From positions 58,880-122,879 of the forward strand of contig CAIXMB010000098.1 in assembly GCA_903920435.1 (NCBI GenBank): a DNA stretch of 64,000 nucleotides. Direction: 5' to 3'. Positions 1 to 7,389 of the stretch are shown in pieces. Position 1 is the first letter of the stretch; each line of letters opens with the position of its first letter. The notes beneath the pieces are model-generated. The model searched no databases. It was not told the origin of the DNA and saw only the letters and a program-made list of their open reading frames with translations. This DNA is from an uncultured Actinomycetes bacterium. GTDB lineage: Bacteria > Actinomycetota > Actinomycetes > Actinomycetales > Microbacteriaceae. Made by a program: the position numbers and the translations under genes.

Positions 1-231
1 CGGCTCGAGTACCTCGGCCACGTTGTGGATCACCTGGTCGGTGATCGCGCCCGACGGCACCATCACCCACACGATGCGCGGCGTGGGCAGCGCGGCCGCG
101 AGATCCTGGAGCGAGGCGACATCCGTCACCGCGGGGTTCGGGTCGAAACCCGTGACCTCGACGCCGTTCTTCTGGAGCCGGGCACGCATGTTGTTGCCCA
201 TCTTGCCCAGGCCGATGATGCCGATGTGCAT
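1..231 (-). CDS. gnd: 6-phosphogluconate dehydrogenase, N-terminal part
   Basis: This is the first 77 codons of an NADP/NAD-dependent 6-phosphogluconate dehydrogenase of the oxidative pentose phosphate pathway. The window edge cuts it off. The protein opens MHIGIIGLGKMGNNMRARL, with the GxGxMG dinucleotide-binding turn of the Rossmann fold, and continues through WVMVPSG, a typical stretch of this family. The ATG lies 17 bases after the dnaN stop on the same strand. The dnaA-dnaN-gnd order is common in Actinobacteria, where gnd sits between dnaN and recF. The catalytic C-terminal domain is outside the window, so the exact subfamily cannot be judged. Confidence 0.9.
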   Translation of the reverse strand, partial: MHIGIIGLGKMGNNMRARLQKNGVEVTGFDPNPAVTDVASLQDLAAALPTPRIVWVMVPSGAITDQVIHNVAEVLEP

Positions 232-248
232 CGATACTTCCTTATTGG

Positions 249-1394
249 TCAGCGCAGGAGAAGGTTCGGCTGCAGCAGGTACTTGTAGTTGTCGGCGCCC
301 GGCTGGTCTTTCGACGACTGGCTCGTGATGAGCACGGGGCCGGGCTTGTTCGGGTTCTCGGTCTTGGTGAACGAGATGCGCACGAACTCCGAGTGCACCG
401 AGCTCAAACCGTCGAGCAGGAACTGCGGCTTGAGCGAGACGACAGTGTCTGTTCCGGTGAGGAATGCGTCGATCGACTCGGATGCCTGGGCCTGCTCCGA
501 ACCGATTGCCTCGAGGGTCACGCCCTCGATCGTGAAGGTGAACCGCAGGGCCGCCTCGCGCTCAAGCACGAGTGACACGCGGCGGACGGCCTCAATCAGC
601 TCAGCGGTGTTGATCACCGCATAGTTGTCGACGACCTCGGGGAAAAGTCGCTTGACCGGGGGGAAGTTGCCCTTGATGAGCAGCGACGTGACGGTCTTCT
701 TGTCGGCCTGGAAGGCGATGAGCTCGCGGTCGTCGGTGCTCGTGATCGCGACGGAAACCGTGCCGCTGTGACCGAAGGTCTTGCCGATCTCGATCAGCGT
801 GCGCGACGGCACGAGTGCGGTCGCGGTCTCGAGACCGGAGTTGCCGGCATCCCAGGCGATCTCGCGGACCGCGACGCGGTACCGATCGGTGGCAACGAGG
901 GAGATGCTGTTCTCGGAGACCTCGAGCTGCACGCCCGTGATGACCGGAGTCACGTCGTCCCGCGAAGCGGCGACGGCGACTTGCGAGATCGCGGCGGCGA
1001 AGTCCTCCGCCTGGAGCAGGCCCGCACGGTCGGATACCTGGGGGAGGGTCGGGTACTCATCGACGGGCATGCTCAGGAGGGTGAACTGGCCGGCGCCGCA
1101 GGCCACGGTGATACGGCCCTCGTCGGTGGAGAACGTCACGGGAGCGTTCGGGAGGCGGCTGGCGATGTCGGCGAGCAGGCGACCCGAGACGAGAACGCGC
1201 CCCGGCTCCTCGACCTTCGCGCTGATCTCGGTACGAGCAGATACCTCATAGTCGAACGACGAGAGGACCAGCCCATCGTCGGATGCCTCGATGAGAACAC
1301 CGCTCAGAATGGGGAGCGTGGTGCGCTGGGGCAGCAACTTGACGGCGAACGAAACGGCCTCGCTGAAGACGTCGCGATTGACCTGGAACTTCAC
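249..1394 (-). CDS. dnaN: DNA polymerase III subunit beta (sliding clamp)
   Basis: This is the ring-shaped processivity clamp that tethers the replicative polymerase to DNA, about 381 residues, the normal length. The start VKFQVNRDVFSEAVSFAVK and the motif LPQRTTLPILSGV are characteristic of the family. I chose the GTG at 1394 because AGGGG lies eight bases upstream of it. In-frame GTG codons at 1403 and 1412 would add three or six residues. The gene follows dnaA on the same strand across a 344-base gap with DnaA boxes, and gnd follows it. Confidence 0.96.
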   Translation of the reverse strand: MKFQVNRDVFSEAVSFAVKLLPQRTTLPILSGVLIEASDDGLVLSSFDYEVSARTEISAKVEEPGRVLVSGRLLADIASRLPNAPVTFSTDEGRITVACGAGQFTLLSMPVDEYPTLPQVSDRAGLLQAEDFAAAISQVAVAASRDDVTPVITGVQLEVSENSISLVATDRYRVAVREIAWDAGNSGLETATALVPSRTLIEIGKTFGHSGTVSVAITSTDDRELIAFQADKKTVTSLLIKGNFPPVKRLFPEVVDNYAVINTAELIEAVRRVSLVLEREAALRFTFTIEGVTLEAIGSEQAQASESIDAFLTGTDTVVSLKPQFLLDGLSSVHSEFVRISFTKTENPNKPGPVLITSQSSKDQPGADNYKYLLQPNLLLR

Positions 1395-1738
1395 TTCATT
1401 CACCCCTGACACGGATCGGTGGTCTGGGCGTTAATACTGGCACAGCCGGGTGGGCCGCGGACCATGGGTTGTCTCGCTCAAGAATCTGTTCTTTAAAGGG
1501 ACAACATTCTTAACCGCTGTGCGAACTGTGAGTAACTCAGCCGAGCACGCTCAAGTGTTGGGAACTACAACGGTGTGAGATGTGGGCGACGCCGTCGAAA
1601 TGTCGCACAGTCGCGGGGACGCTGAGGTGAACGCGATTCGTTTTCCACAGAAACGAATTCTGAATGAACAGGTTGTCCGGTGTGTCGCCCTAGTTATCCA
1701 CAGGTTCTGCACACTGTGTGTAAACCGCTGCTTGAGAC
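1395..1738. other. dnaA-dnaN intergenic region, part of oriC
   Basis: This 344-base gene-free stretch contains one perfect DnaA box (TTATCCACA, 1694-1702) and one 8/9 match (TTTTCCACA, 1641-1649). It also has an AT-richer segment around 1480-1515 flanked by AAGAAT (1480-1485) and ATTCTT (1506-1511), which could be the unwinding element. Position between dnaA and dnaN is where actinobacterial origins usually lie. The transcript from dnaA into dnaN also crosses it. The exact unwinding site is inferred. Confidence 0.75.
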
Positions 1739-3151
1739 CTAGCCCTTGTAGCGGTGGTTCTGCTTGATGCGGCTCGTGAGCTCGGTGACCTGGTTGTAGA
1801 TCGAGCGGCGCTCTTTCATGAGCTCGGTGATCTTCTTGTTCGCGTACATCACCGTGGTGTGGTCGCGGTTGCCGAACAGCTGGCCGATCTTCGGCAGCGA
1901 CAGGTTCGTCATCTCACGGCAGAGGTACATCGCGATCTGTCGTGCGGTGGCCACGGCCTGCGAGCGCGACGAGCCGTACAGGTCGTCGACCGTGAGCTTG
2001 AAGTACTCCGCGGTGTGGTTGATGATGTCGACCGGTGCGATGACGTTGTCTTCGTCGAGAGTGATGAGGTCTTTGAGCACCGTCTGCACGAGAGCGAGAT
2101 CGACGGCCGTCTTGTTCAGGCTCGCGAAGGCGGTGACCCGAATGAGTGTGCCCTCGAGCTCACGGATGTTCGACGACACCTTGGTCGCCATGTACTCCAG
2201 GATGTCGTTGCCGATCTGCAGCTTCTCGCTCTGGGCCTTCTTGCGGAGGATGGCGATGCGGGTTTCGAGATCGGGCGCCTGCACGTCGGTGATGAGGCCC
2301 CACTCGAAGCGCGAGCGCATCCGGTCCTCGAAGCCGGTGAGGTGCTTGGGCGGCAGGTCGCTGGTGATGACCACCTGCTTGTTGTGGTCATGCAGTGTGT
2401 TGAACGTGTGGAAGAACGCCTCCTGCGTCGAATCCTTGCCCTGGAGGAACTGGATGTCGTCGATCAGGAGGATGTCGATCTCGCGGTAGCGCGACTGGAA
2501 CACCGAGGCCCGGTTGTTCGCGATCGAGTTGATGAAGTCGTTGGTGAACTCCTCGGAGCTGACGTACCGAACACGGATGCCCGGGTAGAGGCTCTCCGCA
2601 TAGTGGCCGATCGCGTGCAGGAGGTGGGTCTTGCCGAGGCCGGACTCCCCGTAGATGAAGAGCGGGTTGTAGGCCTTCGCGGGTGCTTCGGCCACGGCCA
2701 CGGCGGCCGCGTGCGCGAAGCGGTTGGAGCCGCCGATGACGAAGTTATCAAAGCTGTACTTGGGGTTGAGCCTCGAGTCCGACCGGCGCGCCTGGCTGTC
2801 GATGGGAGGAACAACGGTGGGCTCGATGTACGGCTGGGAGTCGACGGGATCGATGCTCTGCTCGAGGACGTCGTGCTGGATCTCCGGGTTGACGACAATC
2901 GCGAAGTTCGACACCTCCTCGTCGTCGCTCAGGCCGGCGATGGCGTTGAGCAGGGGCATCCGGATGCGCTGCTCCAGCATGCCGCGGGTGAGCTCGTTGG
3001 GCACCTCGAGATAGAGGGTTCCTGCCATGATGCCCTTGGGCTCGACGAGGTTGATGAAGCCGAGGAGCTGCGGAGTGATGCGGTCATCGGACGTCAGGCG
3101 CGACAGCACTGACTGCCAGATGCCTCTCGTCGTGTCCGGGGTCTCCGACAT
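1739..3151 (-). CDS. dnaA: chromosomal replication initiator DnaA
   Basis: This is the ATP-dependent initiator that binds 9-mer DnaA boxes and opens oriC. It has 470 residues. Domain I is at about 1-80, followed by a short linker, and the AAA+ domain has Walker A GESGLGKTH at 168-176 and Walker B ILLIDDIQF at 227-235. The C-terminal DNA-binding domain carries the signature GNRDHTTVMYANKKI near residue 425. The linker is shorter than in Streptomyces. ATG is preceded by GAGGAAG at good spacing. DnaA boxes on both sides allow autoregulation. Confidence 0.98.
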   Translation of the reverse strand: MSETPDTTRGIWQSVLSRLTSDDRITPQLLGFINLVEPKGIMAGTLYLEVPNELTRGMLEQRIRMPLLNAIAGLSDDEEVSNFAIVVNPEIQHDVLEQSIDPVDSQPYIEPTVVPPIDSQARRSDSRLNPKYSFDNFVIGGSNRFAHAAAVAVAEAPAKAYNPLFIYGESGLGKTHLLHAIGHYAESLYPGIRVRYVSSEEFTNDFINSIANNRASVFQSRYREIDILLIDDIQFLQGKDSTQEAFFHTFNTLHDHNKQVVITSDLPPKHLTGFEDRMRSRFEWGLITDVQAPDLETRIAILRKKAQSEKLQIGNDILEYMATKVSSNIRELEGTLIRVTAFASLNKTAVDLALVQTVLKDLITLDEDNVIAPVDIINHTAEYFKLTVDDLYGSSRSQAVATARQIAMYLCREMTNLSLPKIGQLFGNRDHTTVMYANKKITELMKERRSIYNQVTELTSRIKQNHRYKG

Positions 3152-3167
3152 TGCTGCACTTCCTCTT

Positions 3168-3197
3168 TTGCTACGTGTATTGCTACGTGATTGCTAC
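3168..3197. repeat. three helically phased TTGCTAC repeats before dnaA
   Basis: TTGCTAC occurs at 3168-3174, 3180-3186 and 3191-3197, with the first two extended to TTGCTACGTG. Spacing is 12 and 11 bases, about one DNA turn, so all three face the same side. They lie 17-46 bases upstream of the dnaA ATG, covering its leader or promoter. I do not recognise a known operator. They could be sites for a dnaA regulator or origin-binding protein. Confidence 0.6.
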
Positions 3198-3346
3198 CGG
3201 ACCGCTGCGTGTCCACAGGTTTATCCACCGTTGGGGATGGCCACCCGACCCCCGAAACGGCTGGGTTTCACCTTAGTTCTCCACAGGGTGTCGTTACCAA
3301 CCCCAGTTACTCTGGTGTGGATAATGCGAATCCAGGCCCGCAAAGT

Positions 3347-3375
3347 TTGACCGCGTGGGTTTAACGCCGTACTTT
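3347..3375 (+). promoter_or_regulatory. rpmH operon promoter
   Basis: The -35 element TTGACC (3347-3352) and -10 element TACTTT (3370-3375) are separated by 17 bases, a good sigma-70-class match. It sits about 75 bases upstream of rpmH and points into the rpmH-rnpA-yidD-yidC-jag series. Confidence 0.65.
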
Positions 3376-3449
3376 TAATCAGTTGACTTCCAGCCTTCGG
3401 GCTTACCCCTTCTTTCCGGCCTTCAGAGCTGGGCTTTGGAGATACCGCT

Positions 3450-3587
3450 ATGAGCAAGAGAACTTTCCAGCCGAACAACCGCCGTCGTGCGAAGGTTCAC
3501 GGCTTCCGCCTCCGCATGCGCACCCGCGCGGGCCGTGCCATCCTTGCTGCTCGTCGCCGCAAGGGTCGCACCGAACTGTCCGCGTAG
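3450..3587 (+). CDS. rpmH: 50S ribosomal protein L34
   Basis: This 45-residue, very basic protein of the large ribosomal subunit begins [20 protein letters not shown] and ends with the [11 protein letters not shown] tail, the usual L34 length and sequence. It is the first gene of the rightward set running to parB. rnpA follows after only nine bases, the standard bacterial pairing. Confidence 0.97.
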   Translation: MSKRTFQPNNRRRAKVHGFRLRMRTRAGRAILAARRRKGRTELSA

Positions 3588-3596
3588 TACCTTCGC

Positions 3597-3935
3597 GTGC
3601 TCGCCAGGGCGAACCGGGTAACTCTTCCCGCCGACTTCCGCACCGCGGTTCGTCGCGGTCGTCGGGTCGGTACGTCTGCGGCAGTGCTTCACATCCTGGA
3701 ACGGCCCGGCTCTGAGCCGAGCCGTTTCGGCTTTATCGTGACGAAAGCCGTAGGCAACGCCGTGACTCGCAACCTCGTGCGCCGCCGGCTGCGGTCTGTG
3801 GGCCGCGAGGTGCTCGCCGAGTCGCCCACCGGAACCGATGTGGTCATGCGTGCGCTGCCAGGTTCCGAGCAGGTTCCGTGGGCTACCCTGCACGCGGAGA
3901 TCTCCGACGGTCTCAGGAAGCGGTCGAGAGCATGA
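3597..3935 (+). CDS. rnpA: ribonuclease P protein component
   Basis: This is the protein cofactor that helps the RNase P RNA bind and cut the 5' leader of pre-tRNAs. It has 112 residues. It starts at GTG (MLARANRVTLPADFRTAVRRG) and shows the family signature around NAVTRNLVRRRLR. The gene overlaps yidD by four bases (ATGA), so translation is probably coupled. The order rpmH-rnpA-yidD-yidC is conserved across bacteria. Confidence 0.95.
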   Translation: MLARANRVTLPADFRTAVRRGRRVGTSAAVLHILERPGSEPSRFGFIVTKAVGNAVTRNLVRRRLRSVGREVLAESPTGTDVVMRALPGSEQVPWATLHAEISDGLRKRSRA

Positions 3936-4258
3936 ACCCCACGGTGGCGTTCGTCCTCCTCGCACCTCGCAATGTCTGTGTCGCGATTCTCAAGGTCTAC
4001 CGCACGGTGATCTCCCCCCTGTACGGCGACGTCTGCCGCTACTACCCGACGTGCTCGCACTACGCGATGCAGGCCATCCAGCAGCACGGAGTCGTGCGCG
4101 GGGTCTGGCTGGGCACCCGCCGTATCGCGCGCTGTCATCCGTGGGCGGAGGGCGGCATCGACGATGTCCCCGAGCGCGCCCACGACCGCTACTCGATCAC
4201 GCGCTTCGGCTTCGTGGTCGCCAATCCCCACTTCGCCAGTAGCCACGGAAAGGGCTGA
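3932..4258 (+). CDS. yidD: membrane protein insertion efficiency factor YidD
   Basis: This small (108 residues) peripheral membrane protein is linked with YidC-dependent membrane insertion. The hallmark is the run YRTVISPLYGDVCRYYPTCSHYA, with conserved cysteines and the SP..G..CR..PTCS.YA pattern. I chose the ATG at 3932 because it overlaps the rnpA stop as ATGA and because upstream codons do not resemble the family. yidC follows five bases later. Confidence 0.93.
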   Translation: MNPTVAFVLLAPRNVCVAILKVYRTVISPLYGDVCRYYPTCSHYAMQAIQQHGVVRGVWLGTRRIARCHPWAEGGIDDVPERAHDRYSITRFGFVVANPHFASSHGKG

Positions 4259-4263
4259 CCCGC

Positions 4264-5247
4264 ATGCCGGACTTTATCGGAACAATTCTCTGGCCCATCA
4301 AATGGGTCATCGAGGCGATCCTCGTCGCCTTCCACTGGTTCTGGAGCGAGGTCATCGGCCTCGATGCCACCGCCGGTATCACCTGGGTGCTCTCGATCGT
4401 CGGCCTCGTGCTCGTGGTGCGTGCGGCCCTCATCCCGATCTTCGTCCGCCAGATCAAGAGCCAGCGCCGCATGCTCGAGGTGGCGCCGCAGCTCAAGAAG
4501 ATCCAGGACAAGTACAAGGGCAAGAAGGATCAGTTCTCCCGCGAGGCGATGTCGCGCGAGACCATGGAGATGTACAAGAAGACGGGCACCAACCCGCTCG
4601 CCTCGTGCCTGCCGCTCCTCATCCAGATGCCGATCTTCTTCAGCCTCTTCTCCGTGCTCCAGGAGGCGAACAAGGGCCAGACCGGTATCGGCTTCCTGAC
4701 GAAGGACCTCTCCGAGAACTTCGGCAAGGCCTCGCTGTTCGGCATCGCACCCCTCCACGACAGCATCCAGAGTGCCGCCGCCAAGAACCCGGTGGAGGTG
4801 GTTGTCATTGTCATCGCCGTGGTGATGGTGATCATCATGACCGCGTCGCAGTTCATCACGCAGCTGCAGATCATGTCGCGCAACCAGTCGGCCGAGATGA
4901 AGGCCAGCCCGATGTACCGCCAGCAGCGCATCCTGCTGTACATCCTCCCCCTCGTGTTCGCGTTCTCCGGTTTCGCCTTCCCCATCGGCGTCATGTTCTA
5001 CTGGCTCACCTCGAACATCTGGACCATGGTCCAGCAGTTCCTCGTCATCCGGAACATGCCCACGCCCGGCAGCGAGGCCGCCCTCGCCCGTGAAGCGCGA
5101 CTCGCCAAGCGGGCCCAGCGCAAGGGAATCGTCGAAGAGTCGCCGGAGGGCGACACCCTCGTCATCGAGGTGCCCGTCAAGCCCCAGCGCCAGCAGCCCG
5201 TCAGCAAGAACCGCGCCAAGAAGAAGAGTGGAAGCAACAAGCGATGA
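4264..5247 (+). CDS. yidC: membrane protein insertase YidC
   Basis: This 327-residue Oxa1/YidC-type insertase places proteins into the cytoplasmic membrane, alone or with SecYEG. It lacks the large periplasmic domain of Gram-negative YidC, as expected in Actinobacteria. Hydrophobic segments lie near residues 38-58, 110-130, 178-200 and 222-250. The first is followed by the charged hydrophilic-groove region with IKSQRRMLEVAPQLKKIQ. The C-terminal tail (from about 270) is very basic, as in other Gram-positive forms that contact ribosomes. Its stop overlaps the jag start (ATGA). Confidence 0.95.
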   Translation: MPDFIGTILWPIKWVIEAILVAFHWFWSEVIGLDATAGITWVLSIVGLVLVVRAALIPIFVRQIKSQRRMLEVAPQLKKIQDKYKGKKDQFSREAMSRETMEMYKKTGTNPLASCLPLLIQMPIFFSLFSVLQEANKGQTGIGFLTKDLSENFGKASLFGIAPLHDSIQSAAAKNPVEVVVIVIAVVMVIIMTASQFITQLQIMSRNQSAEMKASPMYRQQRILLYILPLVFAFSGFAFPIGVMFYWLTSNIWTMVQQFLVIRNMPTPGSEAALAREARLAKRAQRKGIVEESPEGDTLVIEVPVKPQRQQPVSKNRAKKKSGSNKR

Positions 5248-5768
5248 GTGACGTTACCGAGACCCCCGCCGTCGAGACCGAGGTCGAGATCGAGGCGGAT
5301 GCCCCCACCGCGAGCCAGCTCGAGGAGGAGGGCGACATCGCCGCCGACTACATCGAGGAGCTGCTCGACATCATGGACCTCGATGGCGACATCGAGATCG
5401 ACGCCCGCGGTGGACGTTCCTATCTCGCGGTGACCGCTGGCGAGGACGCGAGCCTCCGCGTGCTGTCGCGCCCGGACACGGTCAACGCGCTGCAGGAACT
5501 TACCCGTATCGCCGTTCAGACCAAGACCGGCTCGTTCTCGCGCCTGATCCTCGACATCGGCGGGTCGCGCGAGGCTCGCGAGGCCGAGCTCGGCGTACTC
5601 GTCGGCAAGGCAGTCGAGCGCATCGAGGCCGGCGCCGAGTCCGCCTCCCTGCCTCCGATGTCGTCCTACGAGCGCAAGCTCGTGCACGACATCGTCGCCG
5701 GCCGCGGCTTCTCCTCCGAGTCCGAGGGCGAAGGACGCGACCGCCACACGGTCATCCGCCGCGCATAG
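5244..5768 (+). CDS. jag: Jag/KhpB-type KH-R3H RNA-binding protein
   Basis: This 174-residue cytoplasmic RNA-binding protein has an acidic N-terminus (residues 1-40), a KH domain starting near EELLDIMDLDGDIEID, and a C-terminal R3H domain with MSSYERKLVHDIVA around residues 132-146. The Jag-N domain of Firmicutes is absent. The family is implicated in cell-division and elongation control through small RNA binding, and the gene is almost always downstream of yidC. Its TAG stop lies inside the first parS site. Confidence 0.9.
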   Translation: MSDVTETPAVETEVEIEADAPTASQLEEEGDIAADYIEELLDIMDLDGDIEIDARGGRSYLAVTAGEDASLRVLSRPDTVNALQELTRIAVQTKTGSFSRLILDIGGSREAREAELGVLVGKAVERIEAGAESASLPPMSSYERKLVHDIVAGRGFSSESEGEGRDRHTVIRRA

Positions 5769-5782
5769 TTTCACGTGAAACA
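5767..5782. promoter_or_regulatory. parS centromere site 1
   Basis: AGTTTCACGTGAAACA contains the 14-base parS palindrome GTTTCACGTGAAAC (5768-5781), the ParB-binding and CTP-clamp loading site. It begins on the jag stop codon and ends one base before the TTG start of rsmG. Confidence 0.93.
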
Positions 5783-6418
5783 TTGAGTGACGTCATTCCC
5801 GCCCTCGAGCCAGAGCCGGTAGTCGCGGCATCCCTGTTCGGCGACCGCATCGACCTGGCTCGCGCATTCACGAACGATCTCGCCCGCCGTGGCGAGGAGC
5901 TCGGTTTGATAGGGCCACTGGAGCTACCGCGACTCTGGTCGCGGCACATCATCAACAGTGTGCTGGTGGCGCCTCTGCTGCGACCGGGGCGGGTCGGAGA
6001 CATCGGAAGCGGCGCCGGTCTGCCCGGACTAGTTCTGGCGATAGCGCGCCCCGATGTCCAGCTCGTCCTCATCGAGCCCATGGAGCGGCGAGTGGACTGG
6101 CTCGTGAGTGAGGCCAACGAACTCGGCCTCGACAACGTGGAGGTCATCCGTGCGCGCGCGGAGGAGGCGCCGCAGGAGACTCTCGACCAGGTCACGGCCC
6201 GCGCGGTGAGCGCGCTGTCCAAGCTCATCCCCATCACGGCTCCGCTGCTCCGACGCGGTGGCGAACTCATCTTCATGAAGGGCTCGCGGGTCGACGAGGA
6301 GATCGAGGCTGCGCAGAAGGTCATTCGCAAGTTCCACCTGTCCTCCCCAGAGGTGCTCGTGCTCGGTGAGGGAATCGCCCCGGAATCGACCAGGGTGTTT
6401 CGGGCTACAGTGGACTGA
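5783..6418 (+). CDS. rsmG: 16S rRNA (guanine527-N7)-methyltransferase RsmG
   Basis: This enzyme methylates the conserved 530-loop guanosine of 16S rRNA using S-adenosylmethionine, and its loss gives low-level streptomycin resistance in other bacteria. It has 211 residues with the SAM-binding loop GDIGSGAGLPG at about 72-82. No ATG fits. The TTG at 5783 gives the right N-terminus but has no clear Shine-Dalgarno, because the preceding bases are the parS site. A ParB complex here could affect its expression. The gene sits in the usual place between jag and parA. Confidence 0.9.
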   Translation: MSDVIPALEPEPVVAASLFGDRIDLARAFTNDLARRGEELGLIGPLELPRLWSRHIINSVLVAPLLRPGRVGDIGSGAGLPGLVLAIARPDVQLVLIEPMERRVDWLVSEANELGLDNVEVIRARAEEAPQETLDQVTARAVSALSKLIPITAPLLRRGGELIFMKGSRVDEEIEAAQKVIRKFHLSSPEVLVLGEGIAPESTRVFRATVD

Positions 6419-6463
6419 CCACGATCGACCCCGCGGGCATCCGAACGCCCGAGCCATCCAGAA

Positions 6464-6479
6464 GGTTTCACGTGAAACA
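6464..6479. promoter_or_regulatory. parS centromere site 2
   Basis: GGTTTCACGTGAAACA carries the same 14-base palindrome (6465-6478) as site 1, 697 bases away. It overlaps the Shine-Dalgarno AGAAGG (6460-6465), and its internal GTG (6472-6474) is the start codon of parA. Confidence 0.93.
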
Positions 6480-7389
6480 TCCAGAAGGCGATCTCGAAGT
6501 CTCCCCGGTGAGCTTTGACGATTCGACCCCCCTTGCGCGCGAGCTGGCCGAGATCACCCGGCGCCGCCAGGCGATTGCCGCCGAAGAGCTCCCCCTGCCC
6601 GCGGAGACCCGCATCTTCACGATTGCGAACCAGAAGGGTGGCGTCGGCAAGACGACGACCACCGTCAACCTCGCCGCTGCACTGGCCCGATCCGGCGCCC
6701 GCGTGCTGGTCATCGACCTCGATCCCCAGGGCAACGCGTCGACGGCGCTCGGTGTAGAGCACCGTTCCGAGACGGTCTCCGTCTATGACGTGATCATCAA
6801 CGACGAGCCCATGGTCGGGGTGGTCCAGGCCAGCCCGGAGTTCGAGGGGCTGTACTGCCTGCCGGCAACCATCCACCTGGCCGGTGCTGAGATCGAACTC
6901 GTGTCGCTCGTCGCCCGGGAGCAGCGCCTGCGCACCGCCCTCGAGCAGTACCTCGCCCAGAGTGAGGAGCTGTTCCACTACGTCTTCATCGACTGCCCGC
7001 CGTCGCTGGGGCTGCTCACCATCAACGCGTTCGTTGCCGCGCGCGAGGTTCTCATCCCCATCCAGTGCGAGTACTACGCACTGGAGGGCCTGAGCCAGCT
7101 CCTCACGAACATCCAGCTCATCGAGCGCCACCTCAACCCACGGCTCTCTGTCTCGACGATCCTCCTCACGATGTTCGACTCCCGCACCAATTTGGCCAAC
7201 CAAGTCGTGCAGGATGTTCGTGACAACTTCCCCAAGGAGACCCTCAACACGGTGATCCCGCGCTCGGTGCGCATCTCGGAAGCGCCGAGTTACGGTCAGA
7301 GCGTCATCAGCTACGACGGGGGCTCGCCCGGCTCGCTCTCGTACCTCGAGGCCGCTGCTGAGATCGCACGCCGCGGAGCACCGAAGTAA
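6472..7389 (+). CDS. parA: chromosome partitioning ATPase ParA
   Basis: This Walker-type (MinD/Soj family) ATPase binds DNA non-specifically and moves ParB-parS complexes to segregate origins. It has 305 residues. The deviant Walker A QKGGVGKTT is at about 54-62, followed by VIDLDPQGNAST, and DCPPSLGLLT is the Walker B region. The GTG start at 6472 has AGAAGG seven bases upstream. That start codon is itself part of a parS site. A later GTG at 6508 is possible but lacks a good ribosome site. Its TAA shares one base with the parB ATG. Confidence 0.95.
   Translation: MKHPEGDLEVSPVSFDDSTPLARELAEITRRRQAIAAEELPLPAETRIFTIANQKGGVGKTTTTVNLAAALARSGARVLVIDLDPQGNASTALGVEHRSETVSVYDVIINDEPMVGVVQASPEFEGLYCLPATIHLAGAEIELVSLVAREQRLRTALEQYLAQSEELFHYVFIDCPPSLGLLTINAFVAAREVLIPIQCEYYALEGLSQLLTNIQLIERHLNPRLSVSTILLTMFDSRTNLANQVVQDVRDNFPKETLNTVIPRSVRISEAPSYGQSVISYDGGSPGSLSYLEAAAEIARRGAPK

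Larger units (their letters stand above)
3152..3449. other. dnaA-rpmH divergent region, second part of oriC
   Basis: This is the 298-base region between the divergent dnaA and rpmH starts. It holds a perfect DnaA box on the minus strand (TGTGGATAA, 3316-3324), two near matches (TTATCCACC, 3221-3229; TTCTCCACA, 3277-3285) and three phased TTGCTAC repeats just before dnaA. The rpmH promoter lies in its right half. With the boxes on the other side of dnaA this makes a bipartite origin arrangement, but which side unwinds cannot be told from the sequence. Confidence 0.7.
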
